Of a DNA stretch of 64,000 nt, positions 1 through 13,010 are shown piece by piece. Made by a program: the position numbers and the translations under genes. Under the pieces are notes generated by a model. The model was given only the letters and a program-made list of their open reading frames with translations. It was not told where the DNA came from and made no database searches. This DNA comes from Ascaphus truei. Its lineage: Eukaryota > Chordata > Amphibia > Anura > Ascaphidae. Location of the stretch: the NCBI GenBank assembly GCA_036426205.1, contig WSYH01000266.1, forward strand, positions 1 to 64,000, read 5' to 3'. Position 1 is the first letter of the stretch; every line of letters begins with the position of its first letter.

Positions 1-288
1 AGCAAGCACTGTTTGTGCATGTGCAGTCAGCAAGCACTGTTTGTGCATGTGCAGTCAGCAAGCACTGTTTGTGCATGCGAGCAGTCAGCAAGCACTGTTT
101 GTGCATGCGAGCAGTCAGCAAGCACTGTTTGTGCATGCGAGCAGTCAGCAAGCACTGTTTGTGCATGTGCAGTCAGCAAGCACTGTTTGTGCATGCGAGC
201 AGTCAGCAAGCACTGTTTGTGCATGTGCAGTCAGCAAGCACTGTTTCTGCATGTGCTGTCAGCAAGCACTGTTTGTGCATGTGCAGTC
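1..288. repeat. Minisatellite A, 28/30-bp unit, clean copies
   Basis: About ten near-identical head-to-tail copies of a 28-bp unit begin gcaagcactgtttgtgcatg and end tgcagtca. A 30-bp variant has gcgagcagtca at its end. Because 28 and 30 are not both multiples of 3, open frames through it are an accident of stop-poor sequence and are not genes. Confidence 0.97.
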
Positions 289-940
289 GACGTGTGCCGA
301 GACAAATTTGGGTTGGTCACCCTAGACAGCAAGCCCCCAAGAGCAGGGGCCCCGGGGCTACGCCCGGGCTACAGCTACGCCCCATGTCATCATGCACCTG
401 TAACACTTCACCGCCCTTTTCAGTGTACCTTCCAATGAGGGTCCTCCCTTCCCCCCGGCCGGAGTACTTTGCCCCTTCCTCTATCAGTCTTCCACTTAAA
501 CTCTAATGCAGCGTTTCCCAAATGGTGGGTCGCGACCCGGCACCGGGCCATGGCACCAAAATTGCCGGGTCGCAGCGAGGCTGGCCGCGCGGTGTCTCCC
601 GTCCCCCCTGCTCAATTTTAAAAAAATGCCGGCGATTTCCCCCTGCGGTCCCGCGCGCTTGCGCAGGGCAAGCAGGGCCCGCTCCCTTCCTCCCCCCCCC
701 CCGCTCCCAACGGTGGGACGGAGGAGGAAGTACCAGCTCTTATGCGGCCCGCACGTTACGTGGGACGTAGGGGGAAGTACCAGCTCCTACTGCGGCGTGC
801 TTCCCCCCGCAGCCAGCTGCCCGAGCTCACCTCCCGTGCCCCCAAGCCCACCTCCCATCCCCCCAAGTCCACCTCCCGTCTCGGGCAGCAGGGGATATCG
901 GGGGCAGCAGGGGAAAGCATCCGGCGGCAAGGTAAGTCAC
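289..940. other. Unique spacer with a possible hAT transposon end
   Basis: GC-rich single-copy-looking sequence lies between two minisatellites. At 509 the string cagcgtttcccaaatggtgg followed by gtcgcgaccc resembles the terminal inverted repeat of hAT (Charlie-like) DNA transposons, preceded by the octamer ctctaatg as a possible target duplication. No matching right end was found. A degraded copy of this block recurs at about 9,870-10,640. Confidence 0.45.
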
Positions 941-1062
941 CCCACCCAGTCACTGCCTCCCACCCAAGTGCCCCTGGTCCCCTCCCTCCCACCTACCCAA
1001 GTGCCCCTGGTCCCCTCCCTCCCACCCACCCAAGTGCCCCTGGTCCCCTCCCTCCCATTGCC
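941..1062. repeat. Minisatellite B, C-rich ~33-bp unit, clean copies
   Basis: Three to four copies contain the core aagtgcccctggtcccctcc. The array stops abruptly at about 1,060 in cattgccgttggcattgcag, where minisatellite A restarts. This abrupt change marks the suspected assembly junction. Confidence 0.9.
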
Positions 1063-4000
1063 GTTGGCATTGCAGTCAGCAAGCAATGTTTGGGCATGTG
1101 CAGTAACAAGCACGTTTGTGCATGTTGCAGTCAGCAAGCAAGTTGGTGCATGTCAGTCAGCAAGACATGTTTGCAGTGCAGTCAGCAGCACTGTGGTGCC
1201 ATGTGCAGCAGCAAGCAATGTTTGTGCATGTGCAGCAGCAAGCCACTGTTTGTGAGGCGACAGTCAGCAGCAGGTGGGCTATTGTGCAGTCAGCAAGCAC
1301 TGTTGGGCATGTGCATAGCAAGCATGTTGTAATGTGCAGTCAGCAAGCAACTGTATGTGCAGTGCAGTCAGCAAGGCAGTTTGTGCAGGGCAGTCAGCAA
1401 GAGCCCTGTTTGTGCAGTGCAAGTCAGCAAGCAAGTTGTGACCTGTGCGTCCGCAAGCACTGTTTGTGCATGGCAGTCAGCAAGCCCGTTATTTGGGCAT
1501 GTGCAGCAGGCAAGCACGTTTGTTGCATGGGCAGTCAGCAGCACTGTTTGTGCCTGTGCAGTCAGCAAAGCATGTTGTGAAGTGCCAAGGTCCAGGCAAG
1601 CAAGTTTGGCATGTCAGAGTCGCAAGCAGTTTTGGCGTGCCGTCAGCAAACACTGTTTGTGCATGTGCAGTCGGGCAAGCAAGTTGGCATGTGCAGTCAG
1701 CAGCACTGTTTGTGCATGTGCCGTCAGCCCGCACTGTTGTGCCTGTTGCAGGAGGCAGAACTGTTTGTGCATGTGCGTCGGCAAGCATTTTGTGCATGAT
1801 GCAGTCAGAAAGCACTGTTTAGCATGGGCAGCAGAAGCAAGGTTGTTGCATGTGCAGTCAGCAAGACGGTTTCTTTGGCAGTGCAGTCAGCAAGCACTGG
1901 TTGTGTGTGCAGTCAGCAAGCACGTTTGTGCAGGTGCAGTGCAAGAATGTTTGTGCATGGCAGTCAGGAAAGAACTGTGGGCATGTGCTCAGCAAGCACG
2001 TTTGTGCATGTGCAGTCGCAGAACTGTTGTGCATGTGCAGTTCAGAAAGCATGTTTGTGCATGGGCAGTCAGCAAGCACTGTTTGTGAGTTGCAGTCAGC
2101 AAGCACTGTTGGGCATGTGCAGTCACAAGCACTGTTTGTGAGGCAGTCAGCAAGAAGGTTGGGATGTGCAGTCAGCCAGCACTGTTGTGCATGTGCAGTC
2201 AGCCAAGCACGGTTTGTGCAAGATGCAGTCAGCAGCACTGTTTGTGCATGTTGCAGTCAGCAAGCCACGTTTGTGCATGTGCAGTAAGCAAGCACTGTGT
2301 GTGCATGTGCAGTCAGCAAGACTGTTTGTGCATGTTGCAGTCAGCAAGCACTGTTGGCATGTGCAGTCAGCAAGCACTTGTTTTGCCGGTTGCAGTCAGC
2401 AGCACTGTTTGTGAGATGTGCAGTCAGCAAGCATGTTTGTGAATGTTGCAGTCAGCAGCACTTGTTGGGCAGGTGCAGTCAGCAGCAATGTTGTGCATGT
2501 GCAGTAAGCAAGCACTGTTTGTGCAGTGAAGTCAGCAAGCATGGTTGTGCAGTGCAGTCAGCAAGCAGTTTGTGCAGTGCCAGTCGGCAAGACTGTTGTG
2601 CATGTGCAGGGCAAGCAATGTTTGTGAATGTGCAGTCAGCAAGCACGTTGTGAATGTGCAGTCAGCAAGCACGTTTGTGCATGTGCAGCGGCAAGCATGT
2701 TTGGCAATGTGCCAGGTCGGCAAAGCACTGTTTGTGCAGTGCAGTCAGAAAGCACGTTGCTGATGTGCAGTAGCAAGCATGTTCGAATGTGCAGTCAGCA
2801 AAGCATGTTGTGCATGTGCAGTCAGCAAGCATGTTTGTGCATGTGAGTCCGCAAGCATTTTGGCATGTGCAGTTCGAAGCATGTTGTGCATGTGGCAGTC
2901 AGCAAGCACTGTTGGCAGTGCAGTAGCAAGCACTGTTGGCATGTGCAGTCGCAAGCATGTTTGTGAATGTGCAGTCAGAGCACGTGGCATGCGAGCAGTC
3001 AGCAAGCATGTTGTGAGTGCAGTAAGCAAAGCACTGGTTGTGAATGCGAGCAGTCAGCAAGAACGGTTTGTGCATGTGCAGTCAGCAAGCAATGTTTGTG
3101 CATGTGCAGTCAGCAAGCACGTTTCTGCATGTGCAGCAGCAAGCATGTTGGTGCATATGCAGTCAGCAAGCACTGTTTGTATGCATTCGCGAAGCAGTCG
3201 GCGGCAAGCATGTTTGCTGCATGTGCAGTCAGCCGCATGTTTGGCATGGCAGTCAGCAAGCATGTTTGTGCTGGGCCGTCGCAAGCACTGTTTGTGCAGT
3301 GCAGTCAGCCAAGCACTGTCTGTGCATGTGCAGTCAGCAAGCACTGTTGTGCATTGTGCAGTCAGCAAGCACTGTTGTGAATTGTTCAGTCAGAAGCACG
3401 GTTTTTGGCATGTGCGTCAGCAAGCAACTGTGTGTGATGTGCAGTCAGCAAAGCCCTGTTGTGATGCGAGCAGTCAGCCAAGCACTGTGTGTGCAGGTGC
3501 AGTCAAGAGCACTGTTTGTGCATGTGCAGGTCAGCCAAGCCCTGTGGGCATGGCAGTCAGCAAGCAATGTTGGTGCATGGGGCAGTCAGCAAGGCACTGT
3601 TTGTGCAGTGCATTCGCAGCCTGTTTGTGATGGCAGTCAGCAAGCACTTTGTGCAGTGCAGTAGAAGCAGGATTTGTGCATGGGCAGTCAGCAAAAGCAA
3701 TGTTTGTGCATGTGCAGTCAGCAAGCACGTTGTGCATGGGCAGTCAGCAAGCACTGTTTGTGCAATGGAAGTCGGAAGCACTGTTTGTGCATGTGCAGTC
3801 GGCAGCACTGTTTGGCAGTTGCATCGGCAGCACTGTTTGGCATGTGCAGTCGGCAAAGCACTGTTGTGCATGTGCAGTCGGGCAAGCTGTTGTGCTGTGC
3901 ATCGGCAAGCATGTTGGTGGCTATGTGCGTGGTTCAAGCACTGTTTGTGAGTGCAGTCGGCAAGCACTGTTTGGCATGTGCAGTCGGAAAGAACTGTTTG

Positions 4001-7000
4001 TTCATTGGCAGTCAGAAGCACTGTTGTGAAGTGCAGTCACAGCATGTTGTGCATATGTGCAGTCCGCACGCTGTGTGCAGGTGCAGTCAGCAAGCAATGT
4101 TTGTGAATGTGCGTAAGCCAAGCAAGCACTGTTTGGCAGTTGCAGTCAGCAGCACTGTTGTTGCAGTTGCAGTCAGCAAAGCACTTTGGGCATGTGCAGG
4201 CAGCAAGCATGGGTGCATGTGCCAGTCAGCAAGCATGTTTGTTGATTTGCAGTAAGCAAGCACTGTTTGTGCATGTGCAGTCGAAGCATGTTTGGTATGT
4301 GCAGTCAGCAAAGCACTGTTGGTGATGTGAGTAGAAGAAGTTGTGCATGTGCAGTCAGCAAGCACTGTTTGTGCAGTGCAGTCAGCAACAAGCCGTTTTG
4401 TGCCTGGGCAGTCAGCAAGCACTTTTGGCATGCAGTAAGCAAGCACTGTTGTGCAATGTGCAGTCAGCAAAGCCTGTTTGTGCATGTGCAGTTGAGTCAG
4501 AAAGCAAGTTTGTGCATGTGGCAGTCAGCAAGCACTTGTTTGTGCATATGCAGTCAGGCAAGCACTGTGTGCATGTGCAGGTCAGAAAGCATGTTGTTCA
4601 TGTGCAGTCAGCAAGCACTGTTTGTGCATGTGCAGAGCAAGCACTTGTTGTGATGTGAAGTCAGCACAGCAAGCACTGTTTGGCAGTCGTGCAGTCAAAA
4701 GACGTTTGTGCATGTGCAGTCAGCAAGCAACTGTTTGTGCATGTGCAGTAAGCAAGCACCTTGTGCATGTGCAGTCAGAAAAGCATGGGGGGACATGGGG
4801 AAGTTTGGAGCGATAAGCAAAGGTGGGCAGGGGAGTAGGAAAGAAATATCAGGGTGTGAAGGTTGAAGGAAGAAAGAAATGGGTGAATGTGAAGTAAGCA
4901 AGGCACGTTGGGAAGGTGCAGTCAGGCAAGCATAAGTTTGTGTGTGTGCATGGATCGGCAAGCAAGGCACTTTGGATGCCATGTGAGTAGCTCAAGCGAA
5001 GCACGATGATTTCTGTCATGTGCAGAGTCACGCAACACGTTGTCGCATGGTTGCACGAAGCAAGCACTGTTTGGCATGTGACTGGCACAGCAGCACTGCT
5101 TTGTGCATGGCTAAGCAGCTGTGAGTGCAGGCAAGCTGTTGTGCATGTGCAGTCCAGCAAAGGACGGGGCTGCGTCAAAGATTTGCATGGTGTCAGTCAG
5201 CAAAGCACTGTTTGTGCATGTGCAGTCAGCAAGCATGTTTCTGTTTGCTGAGCAGCACAGAAGCATGCTTGTGTGTGCATGTGCTAGTCAGCAACAGCCT
5301 GTTTGTTGACATGAGCAGTCAGCAAGCACTGTTTGTGCAGTGCAGTCAGCAAGCACTGTTTGTGCATGGCGTAGGCAAGCACTGTTTTGCATGCATGTGC
5401 AGAAGCTGGCATAGCAGTCAGAGTTTGTGCAATAGCAGTCAGTCGGGCAACATGTTTTATGTGCAGGCCGTCAGGCAAAGCACTTGTTGTGCATGTGTCG
5501 CAGCAAGCAGGTGTGCATGGATGAACCGAGTCAGCAAGCACGTATTGTGCATGTGCAGTCAGGCAAGCATGTTTGTGCATGTCGGCACTGTTTGCATGGG
5601 CAGACAAGCAGTTTGTGCATAGTGCAGTCAGCAAGCACTGTTTGTGCAGTGCGTCAGAGCAACTGTTTCAGTGCGCAGCAAGCACTGTGTGTGATGTGCA
5701 GGTCGCAGCACTGTTAGTGCATGTGCAGTCAGCAAGCATGTTGTCATGTGCAGTACAGCATGGCATGAGTCAGCAAGCACATGTTTGGGCATGATGCAGG
5801 CAGCAAGCACCTGTTTGTGCATGTTGCAGCAGGCAAGCACTGGTTTGTGCATGGCAGTCAGGCAAGATGGGTGCATGTAACAACCTGTTGTGTGCATGCT
5901 CAGCAGATGTTGCTGATGACCAGTCAGCAAGCACTGTTGTGCATATGTGCCACAGTCAGCAAGCCACTGTTTGTGCATGTGGCAGTCAGGCGTATGAGCA
6001 CAGCAGCATGTTGGGTAGTAGCGAGTGTATTGGTGGCAGCGGAGTCAGCAAGAATGGTTGTGCATTGGGCAGTCAGCAAGCACTGTTTGTGCATGGGAGT
6101 CAGCAGCACTTGTTGTGCATGTTGCAGTACAGCAAGCACTGTTGGTGCATGTGCAGTCGGCAAGCACTGTTTTGTGGCAATTGTGCAGTCAGCAAGCATG
6201 ATTGTGCATGTGCAGTCAAGGCCAGGAACTGTTGTGCAGGCATGGCAGCAAGCATGTTTGGGCATGTTGCAGTCAGCAAGCACTGTTGTGCGATGTGAAG
6301 TCAGCAAGCACTGTTTGTGCATGTGTCAGTACAGCAAGCACTGTTTGTGCATTGTGCAGTCAGCAAGCACGTTGTGCAGTTGCAGTCGCAAGCACTGTTT
6401 GTCATGTGCAGTCCGCGCAGCACTGTGTGCATGTGCGATTCAGCGCAGCAATGTTTGGCATGAGCGAGCAGCTTGGTGTAGCAAGCACGTTGTGCATGTG
6501 AGTCAAGCTAAGCACGGTTGTGCATGTGCAGTCAGCAGCACGTTTGTGCATGTGCAGCGCAAGCACTGTGTATTGTGACTGTGCAGTCAGCAAGCACTTG
6601 TGTGTGCATGTGCCAGTCAAGCAGCACTGTTGTGAGATGTGCAGTCAGCAAGCACTGTTTGTGCATGTGCAGTTTATGCAAGCACTGTTTGTATGTGCAC
6701 GTCGCAACTTGCAGCGTCAGCAAGCAATTGTCATTCGCAGCAGCATGTAATGTGCAGTCGCAAGCACTTGTTTGTTACATAGCAGCAGGTTTTGCATGGA
6801 GCGTCCAGAAGCACTGTTTGTGCATGCGAGCGTCAGCAAGCACTGTGTGCATGTGCAGTCAGCACAGCACTGTTTGTGCATGTGCAGTCGCAAGCACTGT
6901 TGTGCATGTGAGTCAGCAAGCCACTGTTTGTGCATGGCAGTCGCAAGCCTGTTTGGCAGGTGCATCGCAAGCACTGTTTGTGCATGTGCAGTAGCAAGCA

Positions 7001-9870
7001 CTGTTTGGCAGTGTGCAGTCGGAAGCACTGTGGTGCATGTGCAGTAGGCAAGCACTGTTGTGTGCATGTGCAGTCAGAAGCGTTTGGTGCATTTGCAGTC
7101 AGCGGCACACTGTTGGCAGTGCAGTCAGCGAAGCATGGTTGGTGCATGTGCAGTCAGCAAGCATGTTTGTGCACTGAGTAAGAGTTTCATGTGCAGTCAA
7201 AGCACTTTGATTTGCGTCAGCAGCATGTGTGCATGAGCAGCAAGCACCGGTTGTATGTCGTGAGCATGTGCATGCAGTCGCAAGCATGTTGTGCATTCTC
7301 AGCGCCGTTTATGTGGCAGTCGGACAAGCACTGTTTGTGGCGGGGCATATGTTTATGTGCAGTTCAGCAAGCACATGTTTGTGCGTGCAGTCCGCAAAGC
7401 ACAATGTTTGTGCATGTGCAAGTCAGCAAGCACCGGTTTTGCATGTGCAGTCAGCAAGCACTGTTTGGGCATGTTTGCAGTCAGCAAGAAAGTTGCTGTG
7501 ACCGGTCCAGCAGGTGAATGGGCAGTCGAGCAAGACTGTTTATGTTGCATGTAAGCGAAAGCACTGTATGACGATGTGCACGTCAGAGAGCACGGTTTTT
7601 TTGAATGGGCAGTGGAAGCAAGCAAGGTTTGTGCAATGTGGAGTAAAAGCACTGTTGGGGACCAGTGAGCCTGTCAAGCAAGCACTGTTGTGTGCAGTGC
7701 AAGTAGCAAGATCGTTTTGCATGTGCGATCAGCAAGCACTGTTTGTTATGCATGTGCACTCAGGCAAGCACTGTTGTGGCATGTGGTGGCACAACTGTTG
7801 TGCGAGCACGCAACATGTTTGTGCATGCGAGCAGTCGCAAGCACTGTTTGTGCATTGCAGTCACGCAAGGCACTGTTGTCCTGCGAGTGCAGGCAAGCAA
7901 GCACTGTGTGCCTGTGCAGTCAGCAAGCACGTTTCGTGCATGTTGCAGCAGCAAGCATGTTTGTGCATGTGCAGTCAGCAAATGTGGCAATGCTAAGGCA
8001 AGCATGTTGTTGTGGGCATGCAGTCAGAGGCAACATGTTTGTGCATTGGCAGTCACGAAAGATCCACTGTTCGTGCATAGTGCAGTAGCAAGAGTCTGTG
8101 TGCATGTGCAGGTAAAGGCAAGAGGCACATGTTTGGCATGTGCAGTTCAGGCAACGCATGTTTGTGATGGTGCAGTAGCAAGCACTGTTGTGCGAATGTG
8201 CAAGTAGCAAGCAATGTGTGCATGTGCAGCGCAAGCACGTTTGTGACCATGTGCGTACAGCAAGATTCGTTTGGCATGTGCAGTCAGCAAGCAATGTTTG
8301 GGCCAATGTGCAGTCGGCAAGCCCACTGTTTGTGCATGGCGTCGCAGCACGATGGATTGTGCAAGTAAAGCAGGTTGCATGGCATAGCAAGGCATTTGTG
8401 ATTGTCGTGCAGCGTTGTGTGCAGTCACGCAAGCACTGGTGTGCATGTGCAGTCAGCGAAGACACTTGTGGTGCATTTTTTTGTGCAGTCAGCAAGCACT
8501 GTTGTGAATGAGCGCAGCTGAGTGCGGGAGTCGCAAAGCACTGTTTGTGCAGTTGCAGTCAGCAAGCACGTTTGGCATGTAGCAGAGCAGTCAGCGACAA
8601 GCATCATGTTTGTGCATGTGCAAGTCAGCAAGCACGTTTGTGCATGGCCAGTCAGCAAGCATGTTGCTGCAGTTGCAGTCCACGCAAGCACTGTTTGTGC
8701 CATGGTGCAAGTTTTCAGGCAAGCACTGTTCATGTGCATATGTGCGGATCAGCGCAAGCATGTTTGTGCATGTGCAGCAAGCAAGCACTGGTTGTCGCAG
8801 GGTCAATTTGTGCAGTCAGCAGCAAGCACGTTTGGCGCAGAGCAGATCGCCAAGCAATGTGTGCAGTGCGAGCAGTCAAAGCACCTGTTTGTGCATGTTG
8901 CAGTCAGCAAGCACTGTTGTGCAATGCTTGAGCAGTCAGACAAGACTGTTTGTGCATGTTGAGGTCAGAGACTTAGTGCAAGTCAAAGACATGTTTGGCA
9001 TGGTTGCATGTCAGTAGCATGGTTTGGTGCATGTGGAAGTCAGCAGACACTGTGTTCTCGCGCAGGGAACGTGCAGAAAGAATGGTGGAATGGAAGGTAA
9101 GTAAGAAGACTGTGTGAAGTGCGCAGTAAACTTGGAATCAGGTAGCTAGACTGTTTGTGAATGTGCAGTCAGCAAAGCAACTGTTATTGTGCATGTTGCG
9201 CAAGTCAGCGGCAAGCATTTGATTCGTGCGTCAAAGCACTGTTGCATGCAGGTCAGCAAGCCATGTTTGTGATGTTGCAGTCAGCAAGCACTGTTTTGTG
9301 CATGTGCAGTCAGCAAGCACTGTTTTGTTTTTTTGCAGTGCAGTCAGCAAGAATGTTTGTGAAGTGCCAGCAGCAGCAGTTGACAGCATCAGCAGACTGT
9401 TTGGCATGTTGCGAGCAAGCACTGTTTCTGCATGTGCTGTCAGCAGAGCACTGGTGTCTCGCATGTGCAGTCAGCAAGCACTGTTTGTTTGGCATTGTGC
9501 AGTCCCGCAAGCACTGTTGTGTGCGAGCAGTCAGCAAGCACTGTTTGTGAGTGCCGTAAGCAAGCACTGTTTTGGCATGTGCAGAGCAAGCAACTGTTAT
9601 GCATGCGAAAGCAGTTCAACGCAACGCACTTGTTGTTTGTGCACATGCGAGCAGTCAGCAAGCACTTTAACAGCAAAATGTTTGTGAAGCGAGCACAGTC
9701 ACGCAAGCATCGTTTGTGCATGGGCAGTCAGGCAAGCACTGTTTGGTGCATTGCGGCAAGTCAGCAAGAACTGTTTTGTGCATGAGCAGTCACGAAGAGA
9801 ACTGTGTGAGGCAGTAGCGCCTGTGCAGTGCTGTGAACGAAATGTTGTGCAGTGGCAGTCGAGAAGCTGT
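1063..9870. repeat. Minisatellite A, long indel-rich array
   Basis: About 8.8 kb of the same 28-bp unit as 1-288, in the same orientation. Nearly every copy carries single-base insertions or deletions (for example gcaagcacgtttgtg, gcaagcatgtttgtg), unlike the almost perfect copies at the window start. The error type, random short indels with few consistent variants, looks like uncorrected long-read sequence. Short stretches near 4,790-5,000 and 9,050-9,150 are even less regular. Many open frames cross it on both strands; none has a recognisable domain. Confidence 0.9.
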
Positions 9871-10640
9871 GCACGAGACAAAATTGGGGTTGGTCACCTA
9901 AAGAGACAAGCAGATCCCAAGAGAAGGGGCCCCGGGGGCTACGCAGACGGGATACAGCAAGCCCCATGTCATCATGCACCTGTAACATCACCGCCACTTT
10001 TCAGGTTGACCGATTCCAATAGAGGGGATCGGATCAACCTTCGCACGGAGTGGAGTACTTGCGCACTTCATCTATGCAGTCCTTCCACTTAAACTCTCAA
10101 TGCAGCGTTTCCCAAATAGGTGGGTTCGCGGACCCGGGCACCGGGCCATGGCACCAAAACGGGCAACAGAGAGTGCCATTCTGACTGCGGTGGGCGAAGC
10201 ACGGCGGCACGGTGCACCGCCAGACAAATCCTAGCTTCGGGACATTAAAAAAAGGAACGCCGGCTTCCGGGTCGGGACTGAAGGCTAAACTCCTTGCGCG
10301 ACTTGCAGCGAGAGTGCGAAGCAGGTTAGCCACGTGAGTATCTCCCAAAAAAGACGCTCACAAGGTGGAAGGAGGGGAAGGAGTAAGCCTAAGAGGCCCG
10401 ATGAGTGGAATCGTAAGAAAGGGGAAGTGTGTAAGTCATGGGGACAGAAAATGCGGGCGTGCTCCCCCTGCAAAAAGCAAGCTTGCATGAGTCTAACTAC
10501 CGTGCAACCAAGCCACCTCCACCCGCAAAACAAAAGGTCCACCACGATACCTCGGCAAGCAGGGGTAGGGGGCGAAGCAGGGGAGGAAAGCATCCCCCAG
10601 CGTGCCACAACCGGCCTCACAAGGCCGCGCTCTCCACCAC
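9871..10640. repeat. Noisy second copy of 289-940
   Basis: The same landmarks occur in the same order as at 289-940: gagacaaaattggggttggt, ggggccccgggggctacg, catgtcatcatgcacctgta, cagcgtttcccaaatagg, caccgggccatggcacc. All have extra or missing bases. It is joined on its left to minisatellite A and on its right to minisatellite B, the same neighbours as the first copy. It is probably the same locus read twice. Confidence 0.85.
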
Positions 10641-12010
10641 CCAGTGCCCGCCTTTCCCCCCCCCAAGCCTGCTGGTACTCCCCCACCCACCAAGTGCCTG
10701 GCTCATCCTCACCCCCCCAAGCCCCTAACCTCCTCCCCCAGTGCCCAGGGGGGTCCCCCTCAACACCCAAGTGCCCTGGGCCTCCCTCCCACCCTCCCCC
10801 CCAGACTCCACCCACAACCCACCCAACACACAGCGGACAACCACAACGCAACCGAAGACACAAAGAAGTGGACTGTCCACTGCCTCGCTAATACTCCACC
10901 GACGCACACCCAACCCAAAAGGGGTGCTCCCTAGCTCCATGCCCCCCCCTCCCCACCACCCAAGGCCAACGCCGGCCAATAGAAACATAGAACACCCAGT
11001 TTGCCCCACTGGTGCCACCATCCAACACCCGCAGTGCCCGGATACCAATCCCAAATCCCGACCCACGCCGCCCGGATCCCCCTACACCCACCCAAAAGTG
11101 CCCCTGGTCCCTCCCTAACCCAAAGTGCCCCTGGTCCCTCCATCCATCCCAACCCACCCAGGCCCGTGGTCCCCTCCCTCCCACCCACCCAAGTGCCCCT
11201 GGTCCTCCTCCCTCCCTCCAGCACCCAAGTGACCCTGGTCCTCCCTATCCACACCCAAGTGCCCCTGGTCCCTCCCTCCCACCACCCAAGTGCCCCTGGT
11301 CCCTACTCCCTCCCACACACCCATAGTCCCCTGGTCCCCTACCTCCCTCCCAACCACCCAAGTGCCCTGGTCTCCACCCTCCCTCCCACCCACCCAAGTG
11401 CCCTGGTCCCCCCCTAAGTGCCCCTGGTAGCCCCAAAAGGCTCCTGGTCCCCTCCCACCACACAAAGTGCCCCGTCCCCTCCCACCCACCCAAGTGCACC
11501 TGGTCCCCTTCCACCCACCCAAGGCCCTCCCACACACCAGTGCCTTGTCCCCTCCCACCCACCCAAGTGCCCCTGGTCCCCTCCATCCCACCCACCCAAG
11601 TGCCCCTTAGTCCCCTCCCTCCCACCCACACCACCAAGTGCCCTAGGTCCCTCCCTCCCACCCACACAAGTGCCCTGGTCCCTCCCTCCCACCCACCCAA
11701 GTGCCCACTGGTCCCCTCCCTCCCACCCCAGCCAAGTTGCAACCGTGGTCCTAGGGCCCCTAGTCTTCCCTCCCTAACCCAAGTGCCCCTGGTCCCCTTC
11801 CTCCTCCACCCACCCAAAGGCCCCTGGTCCCCTCCTCCCTCGCACCCAAGTTGCCCCTGGTCCCCTCCCTCCCATCCACCCAAGTGCCCCTGGTCCCCTC
11901 CACCCACCCACCAAGTGCCCCTGGTCCCCTANNNNCCTCCCTCCCACACACCCAAGTGCCCCTGGTCCCCTCCCTCCATCCCACCCACCCAAGTGCCCCT
12001 GGTCTCCTAA
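10641..12010. repeat. Minisatellite B, long array (mostly noisy)
   Basis: About 40 C-rich units of ~29-33 bp carry the aagtgcccctggtcccctcc core. Those before 11,931 have many indels; those after the N gap (11,936-12,010) are clean. Proline/glycine-rich open frames on both strands are products of the composition. Confidence 0.92.
11932..11935. other. Four-N assembly gap
   Basis: Four N characters interrupt minisatellite B. The change from error-rich to clean repeat units across them places the end of a patched read here. Confidence 0.99.
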
Positions 12011-12149
12011 GTTTCAAGTTTCATATCCCCAAGAAAGTTCTGCTTTTTACCTTCATGGCTCCACCAGACCGGCGCTATCGCAGCTTAAAGACCAAGGGCC
12101 TCTTTATCTGTCTCTCTGAGCCTCAGCTCTCTTTCTCCCTGCCCCAATC
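12011..12149. other. Short unassigned interval
   Basis: Non-repetitive sequence between minisatellite B and an L2-type 3' end. Nothing recognised apart from a pyrimidine-rich stretch near 12,120-12,150. Confidence 0.5.
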
Positions 12150-13010
12150 TCTGACTCTATGTTCTTCATCTGTATGTATATATATATGTATATCTTTATT
12201 TAATGTATTTAGCGCCATTAATGTACATAGCACTTCACTGCAGTAAAACACGTGACAATCATATAACAAATAATACAAATAACACATAATGAACACATAA
12301 TGGGGAGAAATGCTTCGGACATAAAAGTGACATTTAGGAAAAGGAGTCCCTGCCCCGAAGATCTTACAATTTAATTGGTAATTCCTAATTCCCCGTACCC
12401 TTTTTCTGCGTAGTGGAGCATGGGTATCACAGAGTTTTAAGAACTCGGATTGGAAATAGTCGAGCGCAGAATCGGGGTCGGGAATTAAATCGATTCTGTG
12501 CCATGGGCAGTTGGTAAGGTCATCCAGAAACTGTTGTGGGTTAAAGTTTCTAAATGTTCTAGTGAGGAGAACTTTAGGGCTTGAAAGGGGCGGTGTAATT
12601 TTCCTTACACAGTACACTATTGCATGGTCACTGAAAATATCAGGAAGGATGCCAGAGGATTGGATTCTGATCGGGTTTGAGGAGAGAATCCAGTCTAGCA
12701 AGGAATGGTTATGCGATTTCAGGTTTATCCGTGTGGGTTGGGAAATGAGTTGCGATAGGTTAAGCTATTTAATGTGTGTGGATTTTGTGGTTTTTAGGGT
12801 CAAGCCAATTGAAGTTGAAATCCCCAAGAACTAGCAGCTCACTCTTCTCATTCAGAGAGGAAATGGAGCCAAGAAACTGGGTGATATCAGTCAGGGATTG
12901 TAGAGGGGCTTTAGGGGGGCGGTAGATGCCAGCGAGCAAGATGGGCTTAGAAAAGGGGAGGCAGATTCTGCCAACCAGGATTTCAAAAGAGGTTGGGCTT
13001 GGGGGGCAAT
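12150..13010 (-). mobile_element. L2-type LINE, internally deleted (endonuclease joined to 3' tail)
   Basis: Read on the minus strand, 13,000-12,390 encodes the C-terminal half of an APE endonuclease in drifting frames: LPFSKPILLAGIYRPPKAPL, LVLGDFNFNWLDP, then LLDWILSSNPIRI, PDIFSDHAIVYCVRK and CDTHAPLRRKRVRG. GIYRPP, GDFN and SDH are L2/CR1-clade endonuclease landmarks. Immediately afterwards comes a tail (attgtaagatcttcggggca, then a gctatgtacattaatggcgc-like end, then a TA-rich simple repeat) typical of amphibian L2 3' ends. The whole reverse transcriptase is missing, so this is a deletion derivative that could only move in trans. Confidence 0.8.

Noticed and set aside
13..9785. Dozens of Cys/Ser/Ala-rich open frames on both strands of minisatellite A
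   Set aside because: They are translations of a 28-bp stop-poor repeat with random indels; no domain, no start context, and overlapping frames on both strands.
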